From assembly GCF_014190775.1 (NCBI RefSeq), contig NZ_JACHVP010000001.1, positions 124,001-188,000 on the forward strand: a stretch of DNA of 64,000 nt. The letters are read 5' to 3'. Under the pieces are notes generated by a model. The model made no database searches. It was given only the letters and a program-made list of their open reading frames with translations, and was not told the origin of the DNA. This stretch comes from Leifsonia aquatica (GTDB lineage: Bacteria; Actinomycetota; Actinomycetes; Actinomycetales; Microbacteriaceae). The translations under genes and the position numbers were made by a program. Below are positions 33,526 through 42,596 of the stretch, piece after piece; the first letter of the stretch is position 1; each line of letters starts with the position of its first letter.

Positions 33526-33647
33526 GGTTGTTCCTCGGGTTCGTAGTGGCTAGGTGGCCCCGGTGGGACGCACGATGTGTCACTCTAGCGGGGGACACGG
33601 TCTCTGCGCATCCTGCTGGGCCAGCGATATTCGCCCGCAGACGCGAA

Positions 33648-33677
33648 AACGCCCCCGGTCGCAGGACCGGGGGCGTT
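33648..33677 (-). terminator. Terminator of the sdh operon
   Basis: AACGCCCCCGGTC (33648-33660) and GACCGGGGGCGTT (33665-33677) form a perfect 13-bp stem with loop GCAG. On the minus strand it is followed by TTTTC, a good intrinsic terminator after sdhB. Confidence 0.88.
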
Positions 33678-33695
33678 CGTCGTCAGCGCGGACCG

Positions 33696-34457
33696 CTACG
33701 GCTTGCCGCGCATGATGGCCTGCTTGACCTCGGCGATCGCCTGCGTCACCTGGATGCCACGAGGGCAGGCATCGGTGCAGTTGAAGGTCGTGCGGCAGCG
33801 CCAGACGCCCTCCTTGTCGTTGAGGATGTCGAGGCGCACCTGCGCGTTGTCGTCGCGGGAGTCGAAGATGAACCGGTGCGCGTTCACGATGGCCGCCGGG
33901 CCGAAGTACTGGCCGTCGGTCCAGAACACGGGGCACGACGACGTGCACGCAGCGCACAGGATGCACTTGGTGGTGTCATCGAAGCGCGCACGGTCGGCGA
34001 CGGACTGGACGCGCTCCTTGCCCTTCTCCGGCTTGCTGTTCGCGACGAGGAACGGCTGCACCTCGCGGTAGCTCGCGAAGAACGGCTCCATGTCGACGAT
34101 GAGGTCCTTCTCCAGCGGCAGGCCCTTGATCGCCTCGACGTAGATCGGCTTGGAGATGTCCAGGTCCTTGATCAGCGTCTTGCAGGCGAGGCGGTTGCGG
34201 CCGTTGATGCGCATCGCGTCGGATCCGCAGATGCCGTGCGCGCAGGAGCGGCGGAAGGTCAGCGACCCGTCCTGCTCCCACTTGATCTTGTGCAGCGCGT
34301 CCAGGATGCGGTCCGTCGGGAACATCTCGACGTCGAAGTCCTGCCAGCGCGGCTCCGTGTCCACGTCCGGGTCGAAGCGACGGATGATCAGCGTCACCGT
34401 GAACGACTGGACGGGGGCTTCGGGAGCAGGGGGAGTCTCCAGTACGGCGGTCGACAT
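33696..34457 (-). CDS. sdhB: Succinate dehydrogenase iron-sulfur subunit
   Basis: 253 residues. The [2Fe-2S] region is RRSCAHGICGSDAMRING with a downstream Cys (LACKTL), and the [4Fe-4S] and [3Fe-4S] ligands are in CILCAACTSSCP and CTDACPRGI. It carries electrons from SdhA flavin to quinone at the membrane anchors. The ATG overlaps the sdhA stop by one base (TGATG). It is the last gene of the operon, followed by a strong terminator. Confidence 0.97.
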   Translation of the reverse strand: MSTAVLETPPAPEAPVQSFTVTLIIRRFDPDVDTEPRWQDFDVEMFPTDRILDALHKIKWEQDGSLTFRRSCAHGICGSDAMRINGRNRLACKTLIKDLDISKPIYVEAIKGLPLEKDLIVDMEPFFASYREVQPFLVANSKPEKGKERVQSVADRARFDDTTKCILCAACTSSCPVFWTDGQYFGPAAIVNAHRFIFDSRDDNAQVRLDILNDKEGVWRCRTTFNCTDACPRGIQVTQAIAEVKQAIMRGKP

Positions 34458-36262
34458 CAGTACTTCCTCTCCATGGGCTCGTAACGCGTCACGACGACCG
34501 GCTTCCAGTCGAGGGTGATGTGGTCCGCCGCGTCGGCGGAGTGGGGGTCACCGGTCAGGTAGGCCATCGTGTGCTGCATGTAGTTCTCGTCGTCGCGCTT
34601 CGGGTAGTCGTCGCGCATGTGTCCGCCGCGCGATTCCTTGCGGTTGCGGGCCGAGTAGACGACGACCTCGGCGAGGTCGAGCAGGAAGCCGAGTTCGACG
34701 GCCTCGAGCAGGTCGGTGTTGAACCGCTTGCCCTTGTCCTGCACGACGACGTTCTTGTAGCGCTCGCGGAGGCGGTGGATGGTCCCCGTGACCTGCTCGA
34801 GCGACTCGTCGGTGCGGAACACCTGGGCGTTCTTGTCCATCTCGTCCTGCAGCTCCTTGCGAATCGCGGCGATCCGCTCGGTGCCGGTGCCGGTGCGCAG
34901 GTCGTCGATGAGTCCGCGGACGAACGCGGCCGGGTCCTCCGGGAGGGGGACGGCGGTCGCGGTCTTGACGTACTCGACGGCGTTGTTGCCGGCGCGCTTG
35001 CCGAAGACGTTGATGTCGAGGAGCGAGTTGGTGCCCAGACGGTTCGAGCCGTGGACCGAGACGCAGGCGCACTCGCCCGCGGCGTAGAGGCCGGGTACGA
35101 CGGTGGTGTTGTCGCGCAGCACCTCGGCGTTGTTGTTGGTCGGGATGCCGCCCATCGCGTAGTGCGCGGTCGGCATGACCGGCACCGGCTCGACGACGGG
35201 GTCGACGCCGAGGTAGGTGCGGGCGAACTCGGTGATGTCCGGCAGCTTGGTCTCGAGGACCTCGGCGCCGAGGTGCGTGCAGTCGAGCAGCACGTAGTCC
35301 TTGTGCGGGCCGGCGCCGCGGCCCTCAGCGACCTCCTGGACCATGCAGCGCGCGACGATGTCACGCGGGGCGAGGTCCTTGATGGTCGGGGCGTAGCGCT
35401 CCATGAACCGCTCGCCGCTGGCGTTGCGGAGGATGGCGCCCTCGCCGCGCGCGCCCTCTGTGAGGAGGATGCCGAGGCCGGCCAGGCCGGTCGGGTGGAA
35501 CTGGAAGAACTCCATGTCCTCCAGCGGGAGCTTCTTGCGCCAGATGATCCCGACGCCGTCGCCCGTGAGGGTGTGCGCGTTGGAGGTCGTCTTGAAGATC
35601 TTGCCGAAGCCGCCGGTGGCGAAGATGATCGCCTTCGAGTGGAAGACGTGCAGCTCGCCGGTCGCCAGCTCGTAGGCGACGACGCCAGCGGGCTGGTCGA
35701 CGCCGTCGACCTCGTTCATGATCACGTCGAGCACGTAGAACTCGTTGAAGAAGTTGATGCCGAGCTTCACGCAGTTCTGGAACAGCGTCTGCAGGATCAT
35801 GTGGCCGGTACGGTCGGCCGCGTAGCAGGCGCGGCGGACCGGGGCCTTGCCGTGGTCGCGGGTGTGACCGCCGAAGCGGCGCTGGTCGATCTTGCCCTCG
35901 GGCGTGCGGTTGAACGGCAGGCCCATGTTCTCGAGGTCGATGACCGCGTCGATCGCCTCTTTGGCGAGGATCTCGGCGGCGTCCTGGTCGACGAGGTAGT
36001 CGCCGCCCTTGACGGTGTCGAAGGTGTGCCACTCCCAGCTGTCCTCCTCCACGTTGGCGAGCGCCGCGGCCATGCCGCCCTGCGCCGCGCCGGTGTGGGA
36101 GCGGGTGGGGTAGAGCTTCGAGATCACGGCCGTCTTGGCGTGCGGTCCGGCCTCGATGGCCGCCCGCATCCCGGCGCCGCCGGCGCCGACGATGACGATG
36201 TCGAACTCGTGGTAGTGGACGCCGTCGATGACGGTCGATTCAGAGGATTCAGTCGTAGTCAC
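34457..36262 (-). CDS. sdhA: Succinate dehydrogenase flavoprotein subunit
   Basis: 601 residues from a GTG start. FAD binding: [19 protein letters not shown] near residue 20; the flavinylation His lies in [14 protein letters not shown]. Active-site segments [23 protein letters not shown] and [20 protein letters not shown] are present. It oxidises succinate to fumarate in the TCA cycle and respiratory chain. A gap of 15 bases separates it from sdhD. Length and motifs are complete. Confidence 0.98.
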   Translation of the reverse strand: MTTTESSESTVIDGVHYHEFDIVIVGAGGAGMRAAIEAGPHAKTAVISKLYPTRSHTGAAQGGMAAALANVEEDSWEWHTFDTVKGGDYLVDQDAAEILAKEAIDAVIDLENMGLPFNRTPEGKIDQRRFGGHTRDHGKAPVRRACYAADRTGHMILQTLFQNCVKLGINFFNEFYVLDVIMNEVDGVDQPAGVVAYELATGELHVFHSKAIIFATGGFGKIFKTTSNAHTLTGDGVGIIWRKKLPLEDMEFFQFHPTGLAGLGILLTEGARGEGAILRNASGERFMERYAPTIKDLAPRDIVARCMVQEVAEGRGAGPHKDYVLLDCTHLGAEVLETKLPDITEFARTYLGVDPVVEPVPVMPTAHYAMGGIPTNNNAEVLRDNTTVVPGLYAAGECACVSVHGSNRLGTNSLLDINVFGKRAGNNAVEYVKTATAVPLPEDPAAFVRGLIDDLRTGTGTERIAAIRKELQDEMDKNAQVFRTDESLEQVTGTIHRLRERYKNVVVQDKGKRFNTDLLEAVELGFLLDLAEVVVYSARNRKESRGGHMRDDYPKRDDENYMQHTMAYLTGDPHSADAADHITLDWKPVVVTRYEPMERKY

Positions 36263-36277
36263 AGGTGCGGTTTTCCG

Positions 36278-36721
36278 TTACTTGACCGGGCAGAAGGACG
36301 GCAGCTGGTCGGCCGCGGCGCCCACCGGGCAGGGGTCGAAGGTGAAGATCACGAGGGTGCCGAGCACGACCATCACGACCACCGCGGCGAGGATCGCCCA
36401 GCGGAGGATGCGGTTCACCGTCTTGTTGTGCGCGTAGTCGTTGACGAGGGTGCGCATGCCGTTGCCGCCGTGGATCATGGCGAGCCAGAGCATGAGGAGG
36501 TCCCAGATCTGCCAGAACGGGGTCGCGTACTTGCCGGCGACGAAGGCGAAGTCGATCTGCTTGACGCCGTCGCCGAGCACGATGTTCACCAGGAGGTGGC
36601 CGAAGATCAGGACGATCAGCACGAGGCCGGAGAGCCGCATGTAGATCCAGCCCCACTTCTCCCAGTTGACGCCCTTGCGTGCCGGGCGGGCGGGGGAGCG
36701 GGGCGCTTCGATGGTCGTCAT
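36278..36721 (-). CDS. sdhD: Succinate dehydrogenase membrane anchor subunit SdhD
   Basis: 147 residues with three membrane helices. GHLLVNIVLGD in the first helix and LAMIHGGNGMRTLVNDYAHN around the second and following loop match actinobacterial SdhD; the His residues are candidate heme and quinone-site ligands. A C-terminal extension with two Cys (FDPCPVGAAADQLPSFCPVK) faces the outside by the three-helix count and could form a disulfide. It starts one base after the sdhC stop. Confidence 0.9.
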   Translation of the reverse strand: MTTIEAPRSPARPARKGVNWEKWGWIYMRLSGLVLIVLIFGHLLVNIVLGDGVKQIDFAFVAGKYATPFWQIWDLLMLWLAMIHGGNGMRTLVNDYAHNKTVNRILRWAILAAVVVMVVLGTLVIFTFDPCPVGAAADQLPSFCPVK

Positions 36722-36722
36722 G

Positions 36723-37139
36723 TCAGTGCCCCTCCGCGAAGATGTGCACGAGCTGCACGGGGATGAATCCGGCCATCAGGATCACCCAGAGGGCGATGAC
36801 GATCCAGAACATGGCGCGCTGGTACTTGACGCCCTTGCTCCAGAAGTCGATCAGGATGATCCGGATGCCGTTGAAGGCGTGGAACACGATGGCCGCCACG
36901 AGGGCGATCTCGCCGAGCCCCATGATGGGGTTCTTGTACGTCCCGATCACCGCGTTGTACGCCTCCGGGCTGACCCGGATGAGCGAGGTGTCGAGGATGT
37001 GCACGAGCAGGAAGAAGAAGATGGCGACGCCGGTGATGCGGTGAAGCACCCACGACCACATACCCTCGCGGCCGCGGTACAGCGTGCCGCCCGGCCGGTT
37101 CTTCGTCGGCTGCAGAGTCACTGCCGCTTGGTCTGGCAC
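36723..37139 (-). CDS. sdhC: Succinate dehydrogenase cytochrome b556 subunit SdhC
   Basis: 138 residues from the GTG at 37139, six bases after AGGGAGGG (37146-37153); the TTG at 37145 abuts that site and is rejected. Motifs GGTLYRGREGMWSWVLHRITGVA (split: GGTLYRGREGMW / SWVLHRITGVA) and VHILDTSLI plus HAFNGIRIILID carry the conserved His heme ligand and Ser/Arg quinone-site residues. Three membrane helices. First gene of sdhCDAB. The -10-like TAGACT lies at 37195-37200 and a 20-bp palindrome is further upstream. Confidence 0.93.
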   Translation of the reverse strand: MPDQAAVTLQPTKNRPGGTLYRGREGMWSWVLHRITGVAIFFFLLVHILDTSLIRVSPEAYNAVIGTYKNPIMGLGEIALVAAIVFHAFNGIRIILIDFWSKGVKYQRAMFWIVIALWVILMAGFIPVQLVHIFAEGH

Positions 37140-37239
37140 GAACAACCCTCCCTGGTTGCATGTCGCTTCATGAGGCGCGCTGAGCGCGTTGCCCAGTCTA
37201 TGCCGCGGGTCATCCGGGCGCTGCTTAGGGTGACCTCAG

Positions 37240-37259
37240 TTATCTCGACGTCGAGATAA
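37240..37259. promoter_or_regulatory. Perfect 20-bp palindrome upstream of sdhC and a divergent small gene
   Basis: TTATCTCGACGTCGAGATAA is its own reverse complement over all 20 bases. It lies in the 162-base divergent gap, about 60 bases upstream of the putative sdhC start of transcription and about 50 upstream of that of the small plus-strand gene. It looks like the operator of a homodimeric regulator; I cannot name the protein. Confidence 0.75.
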
Positions 37260-37266
37260 ACATCCC

Positions 37267-37294
37267 TTGCGTCGGCGGCGTGGAGGCGTACGTT
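37267..37294 (+). promoter_or_regulatory. Promoter of the 74-residue gene
   Basis: TTGCGT (37267-37272), a 16-base spacer and TACGTT (37289-37294), seven bases before the ATG. It predicts a leaderless message. Confidence 0.5.
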
Positions 37295-37301
37295 CCGACG
37301 C

Positions 37302-37526
37302 ATGACCCAAGACGAACCCGTCATGAACGGAAGCAACGATGCCGGAACCGGTGCCAAGGTCGCCGGCATCGTCGAACAGATGCGCGCGGACATGCAGCGG
37401 CTGCCGCGCGAGGACAGCGAGAAGGTCCTGCGTCAGCGCCTCGACGACGCCGGCATCCAGCTCGACGACGCCGAGATCTCCCGGATCGCCGCGGATGTGC
37501 AGAGCGGACCCTCGGTCGTCGACTGA
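37302..37526 (+). CDS. Small acidic helical protein, unknown function
   Basis: 74 residues, no recognised family. After a polar start (MTQDEPVMNGSNDAGTG) it is one amphipathic, charged helical stretch (VEQMRADMQRLPREDSEKVL, then RQRLDDAGIQLDDAEISRIAADV), suggesting a small soluble helical hairpin. The ATG at 37302 fits the leaderless promoter; a second ATG at 37323 is possible. It is divergent from sdhCDAB across a palindromic site and convergent with manC, whose stop lies 18 bases beyond. Confidence 0.7.
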   Translation: MTQDEPVMNGSNDAGTGAKVAGIVEQMRADMQRLPREDSEKVLRQRLDDAGIQLDDAEISRIAADVQSGPSVVD

Positions 37527-37544
37527 GGCTCCGCCCCTTCTGCG

Positions 37545-38669
37545 CTAGAGGACGTCGGTCGAGCCGGTGACCTTGAGCGCGTCCACGACGGCCTTCACGC
37601 GCTGCGCGTTCTCGCTGGTCGTCACCAGGAGGGCGTCCGGGGTGTCCACGACGACGATGTCCTTCACGCCGATCAGGCTGATCACCCGGTTGCTCTGGCT
37701 CACGACGATGCCGCTGGACGAGTCGGAGAGCACGCGGGCGTTCTCGCCGAGGATCGCCAGGTCGGACTTGCGGCCGCCGGAGTTCAGCTTGGCCAGCGAC
37801 GCGAAGTCTCCGACGTCGTCCCAGTCGAAGTAGCCGGGCACGACGGCGAGGCGTCCGGCCGCCGCAGCCGGCTCGGCGACCGTGTAGTCGATGGCGATCT
37901 TCTCGAGGCCGGGCCAGATGCGGTCGACGGCCGGCCCGCGCGTCGCCGGGTCGTCCCAGGCGGCGGCGAGCTCGAGCAGGCCGGCGTGGAGGTCGGGCTT
38001 GTTGCGACCGATCTCCTCGAGGAGGAGGTCGGCGCGGGAGATGAACATGCCCGCGTTCCAGAGATACGAGCCGTCGGCGACGTACGCCTCCGCCGTGGCG
38101 AGGTCGGGCTTCTCGACGAAGGAGTCGACGAGGCGGGCGGTCGGTGCACCCGCGATCTCGGCGGTCTCGCCGGCGGTGTGGATGTAGCCGAAACCGACGG
38201 CGGGCTCGGTGGGCTGGATGCCGATGGTGGTGATGTAGCCGGCGGCGGCGGCGTGCACGGCCTCCCGCACCGCGTGGCGGAAGCGGGCCTGGTCGCGGAT
38301 GACGTGGTCGGCGGCGAACGAGCCGATGATGACGCCCGGCTCGCGACGCTCCAGGATCGCGGCGGCCAGCCCGATAGCGGCGGTGGAGTCGCGTCCCTCG
38401 CTCTCGAGCACGACGTTCGGGTCGGCGAGGTCGGGGAGCTGGGCCTCGACCGCGGCGCGGTGCGCACGGCCGGTGACGACCATGATCCGCTGGTCGCCGG
38501 AGAGCGGCGTCAGGCGGTCCCAGGTGTCGCGCAGCAGTGTCTGCCCCGATCCGGTCAGGTCGTGCAGGAACTTGGGCGCGTCTGCGCGCGACAACGGCCA
38601 CAGCCGGGATCCGACGCCACCGGCGGGGATCACGCTGTAGAAGTGGTCGAGCGGGGTGCTGCGGCTCAT
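37545..38669 (-). CDS. manC: Mannose-1-phosphate guanylyltransferase
   Basis: 374 residues from the ATG at 38669. The pyrophosphorylase signature is VIPAGGVGSRLWPLSR (about residues 13-28), followed by FLHDLTGSGQTLLRDTWDRL (split: FLHDLTGSGQ / TLLRDTWDRL), GSFAADHVI, FVEKP and WNAGMFI. It makes GDP-mannose from mannose 1-phosphate and GTP, with no C-terminal isomerase domain. TATCCT (38677-38682) ends seven bases before the ATG, so it is probably leaderless. It is divergent from a GT4 mannosyltransferase-like gene, its likely consumer. Confidence 0.93.
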   Translation of the reverse strand: MSRSTPLDHFYSVIPAGGVGSRLWPLSRADAPKFLHDLTGSGQTLLRDTWDRLTPLSGDQRIMVVTGRAHRAAVEAQLPDLADPNVVLESEGRDSTAAIGLAAAILERREPGVIIGSFAADHVIRDQARFRHAVREAVHAAAAGYITTIGIQPTEPAVGFGYIHTAGETAEIAGAPTARLVDSFVEKPDLATAEAYVADGSYLWNAGMFISRADLLLEEIGRNKPDLHAGLLELAAAWDDPATRGPAVDRIWPGLEKIAIDYTVAEPAAAAGRLAVVPGYFDWDDVGDFASLAKLNSGGRKSDLAILGENARVLSDSSSGIVVSQSNRVISLIGVKDIVVVDTPDALLVTTSENAQRVKAVVDALKVTGSTDVL

Positions 38670-38755
38670 GCTGGACAGGATACCGATCGGCGCTGGACAT
38701 GCACCGTTCATCGCGGGGCAACGGCCGGGCAACCCCGGCTGCTTAGCGTGGCGGC

Positions 38756-39925
38756 ATGCGGGTTGCGGTGGTCAGCGAGAGCTTCCTCCCCACGGTCAAC
38801 GGGGTCACGAACAGCGTGCTGCGCGTGCTGGACCATCTGGCGGAGGCCGGGCACGAGGCGATCGTGATCTGCCCGGAGGCGGGGGCGCCGGCGGAGTACG
38901 CCGGCTTCCGCATCCACCAGGTCCCGTCCATCGCCTACCGACAGTTCCCGGTCGGGCTGCCGAGCCCGCAGGTGCAGCGCATCCTCGCCCGGTTCGCCCC
39001 GGACGTGCTCCACGCGGCCTCTCCCTTCTTCCTCGGTGCGCAGGCCATCGCCGCGGCGAACCGGCTGGGCGTGCCGTCGGTCGCCATCTACCAGACCGAC
39101 GTCGCCGGCTTCGCCCGCCGCAACGGGCTCGGGCTCACCTCCGCCATCGCCTGGAAGTACGTGCGCTGGGTGCACGAGGGCGCCGATCTCACGCTCGCCC
39201 CCTCCGCCGCCTCCGAGTACGACCTCCGCGACGCGGGCGTCTCGCGGATCGGCCGCTGGGGCCGTGGCGTCGACCTCGAGCGCTATCACCCCAACAAGCG
39301 GCGCACGAAGGCGGCGGTCGCGCTCCGCGACCGGCTCTCGCCCGACGGCGAGGTCGTCGTCGGATACGTGGGTCGCATCGCGCCGGAGAAGCAGGTGGAG
39401 CGGCTGCGGGCGTTGCGCGGCCTGCCCGGCGTCTCGGTCGCCATCGTCGGCGACGGACCCGCGCGCGACGCCGTCGAGCGCGAGCTGCGCGGAGTGCCCG
39501 TCACCTGGCTGGGGCGGCTGGGTGGGGACGACCTCGCCGCGGCGTACGCCTCCTTCGACCTCTTCGTCCACACCGGGTCGGAGGAGACCTTCGGCCAGAC
39601 CGTGCAGGAGGCGCACGCCTCCGGCCTGCCCGTCGTCGCCCCGCGTGCGGGCGGACCGGTCGACCTGGTCGAGCACGGCGTCGACGGGCTGCTCTTCCCG
39701 CCGTCCGACGAGCGGGCGCTGCGTGCCGCCGTCGCGATGATCGTCAGCGACACAGGCTTGCGGCTCCGGATGGGGGAGGCCGGGAGGCGGGCCGTCCTCG
39801 GCCGCGGCTGGGACGTCCTCTGCGGGGAGCTCGTCGGGCACTACGAGCGCGTGATCCTGAACGCATGCGCAGAGGCGGCGGAGAGCGGCGTCCAGCCGGT
39901 CGGCAGGCAGCGCGCGTACAGTTAG
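38756..39925 (+). CDS. GT4 glycosyltransferase, probably GDP-mannose-dependent
   Basis: 389 residues with the GT-B fold of family 4. The N-terminus VVSESFLPTVNGVTNSVLRVL is split as VVSESFLPTVNG / VTNSVLRVL and matches PimB/MgtA-type enzymes. The donor site holds GYVGRIAPEKQVE, GDGPARDAVE and HTGSEETFGQTVQEAHASGLPV (split at QTVQ; E-x7-E motif). Such enzymes put mannose on phosphatidylinositol or glucuronosyl-diacylglycerol at the inner face of the membrane. TAGCGT (38744-38749) ends six bases before the ATG. The 86-base gap to manC supports mannose as the sugar; acceptor unknown. Confidence 0.88.
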   Translation: MRVAVVSESFLPTVNGVTNSVLRVLDHLAEAGHEAIVICPEAGAPAEYAGFRIHQVPSIAYRQFPVGLPSPQVQRILARFAPDVLHAASPFFLGAQAIAAANRLGVPSVAIYQTDVAGFARRNGLGLTSAIAWKYVRWVHEGADLTLAPSAASEYDLRDAGVSRIGRWGRGVDLERYHPNKRRTKAAVALRDRLSPDGEVVVGYVGRIAPEKQVERLRALRGLPGVSVAIVGDGPARDAVERELRGVPVTWLGRLGGDDLAAAYASFDLFVHTGSEETFGQTVQEAHASGLPVVAPRAGGPVDLVEHGVDGLLFPPSDERALRAAVAMIVSDTGLRLRMGEAGRRAVLGRGWDVLCGELVGHYERVILNACAEAAESGVQPVGRQRAYS

Positions 39926-39977
39926 GTGGCCGCTCAGGCGGCCGTCCACCCTTCCGCACGCTCCCTGGAGGTGAACG

Positions 39978-41114
39978 ATGGCGAACATCAACCGACGCGG
40001 CATTCCCATGCCCTTCGTTTCCCGGTCGCGGAGGGTCGACCCTCCCAGTTCGATCGTCGCCCCGGAGCCCGCGCCCGGTTCGGCCCCGTCGCGCTCGAGC
40101 ATGGTGGACAGCGCGGTGTACCGCGGCGGCGTCCGCGTCGCGTCGCCGACCACGCTGGCCGAGACCTATCGCGCTCTCGACGCGACGCCCGACGGCGTGG
40201 CCTGGATCGGCCTCTACCGGCCGAGCGAGCGTGAGCTGATGTCGCTGGCTGAGGAGTTCAACCTCCACCCGCTCGCCATCGAGGACGCGATCGTCGCCCA
40301 CCAGCGGCCCAAGCTGGAACGCTACGACACGGTGCTCTTCGTCGTGCTCAAGGCGGCGAACTACCTCGACGTGCCCGAGGAGGTCGACTTCGGCGAGCTG
40401 CACCTCTTCGTCGGACCGAACTTCGTGATCACGGTGCGTCACAGCGAGTCGCCCGACCTCTCCACCGTGCGGCATCGCATGGAGGCGGAGCCCGAGCTGC
40501 TCTCGCTCGGCCCGCAGGCCGTGCTCTACGCGATCATCGACGCCGTCGTGGACGCGTACAGCCCGGTCGTCGCCGGGCTCGCGAACGACATCGACGAGAT
40601 CGAGACCCAGGTGTTCGGCGGGGATGCCCTCGTCTCCCGACGCATCTACGAGCTGTCCCGCGAGGTCATCGACTTCCAGCGCGCCACCCATCCGCTCTCC
40701 GCGGTGATGATCGCGCTCGAACGCGGCACGGCCAAGTACGGCGTCACCCAGGAGCTCGAACGCCGCCTGCGCGACGTCGCCGACCACCTCACGCAGGTGA
40801 ACGAGCGCGTGGACGGCTTCCGCTACCTGCTGCGCGACATCCTCACCGTGAACTCGACCCTGGTCTCCGAACGCCAGAACGAGGAGATGACCCGCCTCGC
40901 CCTCTCCACCCACGAGCAGGGCGAGCAGGTCAAGAAGATCTCCTCCTGGGCGGCGATCCTCTTCGCCCCGTCGCTCATCGCGGGCGTCTACGGCATGAAC
41001 TTCGAGCACATGCCCGAACTGGCATGGCAGTTCGGCTACCCCCTCGCGATCGTCGCGATGCTGGGGCTGAGCACGCTGCTCTACGTGCTGTTCAAGAAGC
41101 GCGGGTGGATGTAG
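39978..41114 (+). CDS. corA: CorA family magnesium/cobalt transporter
   Basis: 378 residues. A long soluble N-terminal domain is followed by two C-terminal membrane helices, with the pore signature YGMNF between helix 1 and helix 2 (about residue 338). The first ~45 residues are an extra Pro/Ser-rich extension. GGAGGTGA is well placed before the ATG at 39978. It forms a pentameric channel for Mg2+ uptake. A strong hairpin follows the gene. Confidence 0.94.
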   Translation: MANINRRGIPMPFVSRSRRVDPPSSIVAPEPAPGSAPSRSSMVDSAVYRGGVRVASPTTLAETYRALDATPDGVAWIGLYRPSERELMSLAEEFNLHPLAIEDAIVAHQRPKLERYDTVLFVVLKAANYLDVPEEVDFGELHLFVGPNFVITVRHSESPDLSTVRHRMEAEPELLSLGPQAVLYAIIDAVVDAYSPVVAGLANDIDEIETQVFGGDALVSRRIYELSREVIDFQRATHPLSAVMIALERGTAKYGVTQELERRLRDVADHLTQVNERVDGFRYLLRDILTVNSTLVSERQNEEMTRLALSTHEQGEQVKKISSWAAILFAPSLIAGVYGMNFEHMPELAWQFGYPLAIVAMLGLSTLLYVLFKKRGWM

Positions 41115-41133
41115 CGCGCGGTTCGACGGTCAA

Positions 41134-41177
41134 CGCGCCGTTGGTGGCTGCTCAAATGAGCAGTCGCCAACGGCGCG
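41134..41177 (+). terminator. Terminator after corA
   Basis: Arms 41134-41154 and 41157-41177 pair over 21 bases with two near-wobble positions, beginning CGCGCCGTTGG and ending CCAACGGCGCG, followed by CGCGTTTG. Confidence 0.8.
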
Positions 41178-41302
41178 CGCGTTTGTAACGCTTGCATGAA
41201 GAAGCCGGATTTTCGAACGGAGCGGTTCGTCACATTCGGTAACGTCAGTGCATACCCTGGCCGGCGGGCACCTGCGCCGGTCACGCATCTTGGAGGACAA
41301 CC

Positions 41303-42385
41303 TTGACAATCACAGCCCGTAAGGCCGGCCTCGTCGGTCTTGCAGCGACCGGCGTCATCGCGCTGCTCGCCGCGTGCTCCGCTGCACCGTCCGACAGCTC
41401 GTCGACCGGCGCCGCGAAGAGCGACTTCCTGCCCTGCATGGTCTCGGACTCGGGTGGATTCGACGACCACTCGTTCAACCAGCTCGGCTACGAGGGCCTC
41501 CAGGAGGCCGCCAAGTCGCTCAGCGTGGACTACAAGAAGGCCGAGTCGAAGAGCGAGAACGACTTCGCCCCGAACATCCAGAGCATGGTCGACCAGAACT
41601 GCAACCTGGTCGTCACCGTCGGCTTCCTGCTCGCCGACGCGACGAAGAAGGCCGCCGCGTCGAACCCTGACGTCAACTTCGCCATCATCGACGACAACTC
41701 GATCCAGGCCAAGAACGTCAAGCCGATCATCTTCGACACCGCCCAGGCGGCGTTCCTCGCCGGCTACGCGGCCGCGAGCTACTCGAAGACCGGCATCGTC
41801 GGCACCTTCGGCGGCATGCAGATCCCGACCGTCACCATCTTCATGGACGGCTTCGCGGACGGCGTGAAGTACTTCAACGACCAGAAGAGCAAGTCGGTCA
41901 AGGTCGTCGGCTGGGATGTCGACGCGCAGAACGGCTCCTTCACCGGTGGCTTCGACGCCAACGAGACCGCGAAGAACACGGCTCAGGGCATCATCGACCA
42001 GAACGCCGACGTGATCATGCCGGTCGGCGGCCCGATCTACCAGTCGGCCGCGCAGGCCATCAAGGACTCCGGCAAGTCGATCGCCATGGTCGGCGTCGAC
42101 GCCGACGTCTACGAGTCGGACCCGAGCGTCAAGGACCTGCTCCTCACCTCGGTCATGAAGGGCATGAAGCCCGCCACCAACGACGTCGTCAAGCAGGCCG
42201 CTGACGGCAAGTTCGACAGCACCCCGTACGTGGGCACGCTGAAGAACGACGGTGTCGGCCTCGCGCCGTTCCACGACTTCGCCTCGAAGGTCGACTCCGG
42301 CCTGCAGGGCGAGCTCGACAAGATCAAGGCCGGCATCATCGACGGCTCGATCAAGGTCACGTCGCCCTCGTCGCCCAAGCAGTAA
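41303..42385 (+). CDS. BMP-family substrate-binding lipoprotein (nucleoside importer)
   Basis: 360 residues from a TTG start with GGAGGA five bases upstream. The signal peptide ends in a lipobox, VIALLAACSA, with Cys25 as the lipidation site. The mature part has the BMP family opening (MVSDSGGFDDHSFNQLGYEGL is split as MVSDSGGFDDHSF / NQLGYEGL), typical of PnrA/BmpA purine-nucleoside binding proteins. It would capture nucleosides outside the membrane for the ABC ATPase and permeases encoded next. A hairpin after the gene probably lowers read-through, giving excess binding protein. Confidence 0.93.
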   Translation: MTITARKAGLVGLAATGVIALLAACSAAPSDSSSTGAAKSDFLPCMVSDSGGFDDHSFNQLGYEGLQEAAKSLSVDYKKAESKSENDFAPNIQSMVDQNCNLVVTVGFLLADATKKAAASNPDVNFAIIDDNSIQAKNVKPIIFDTAQAAFLAGYAAASYSKTGIVGTFGGMQIPTVTIFMDGFADGVKYFNDQKSKSVKVVGWDVDAQNGSFTGGFDANETAKNTAQGIIDQNADVIMPVGGPIYQSAAQAIKDSGKSIAMVGVDADVYESDPSVKDLLLTSVMKGMKPATNDVVKQAADGKFDSTPYVGTLKNDGVGLAPFHDFASKVDSGLQGELDKIKAGIIDGSIKVTSPSSPKQ

Positions 42386-42408
42386 CACAGCAACGACGGC
42401 AACACACT

Positions 42409-42443
42409 CGACGGGGAGGTCAGCGCCGCTGGCCTCCCCGTTG
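42409..42443 (+). terminator. Hairpin between binding protein and ABC ATPase
   Basis: Arms 42409-42425 and 42427-42443 pair over 17 bases with two G-U pairs. The sequence after it is only mildly T-rich, so partial termination is likely. A TAGATT at 42498-42503 could be a -10 for the downstream genes. Confidence 0.7.
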
Positions 42444-42596
42444 TCGTGCCCTTGTCCAGATGCTCATCTGAGCACAGACTGACATATGCGCAGAAGGTAG
42501 ATTGATCAGGCGCAACGAGGCCACCGCCGTTGTCGCGTGCCACCGCTCAATGTCTCTGTGCTCACCACGGGCGAGTAGAGAAGGAACCCCACCCGA

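Noticed and set aside
37140-37145. TTG at 37145 as the sdhC start
   Set aside because: It touches the AGGGAGGG ribosome site with no spacing; the GTG at 37139 is six bases away.
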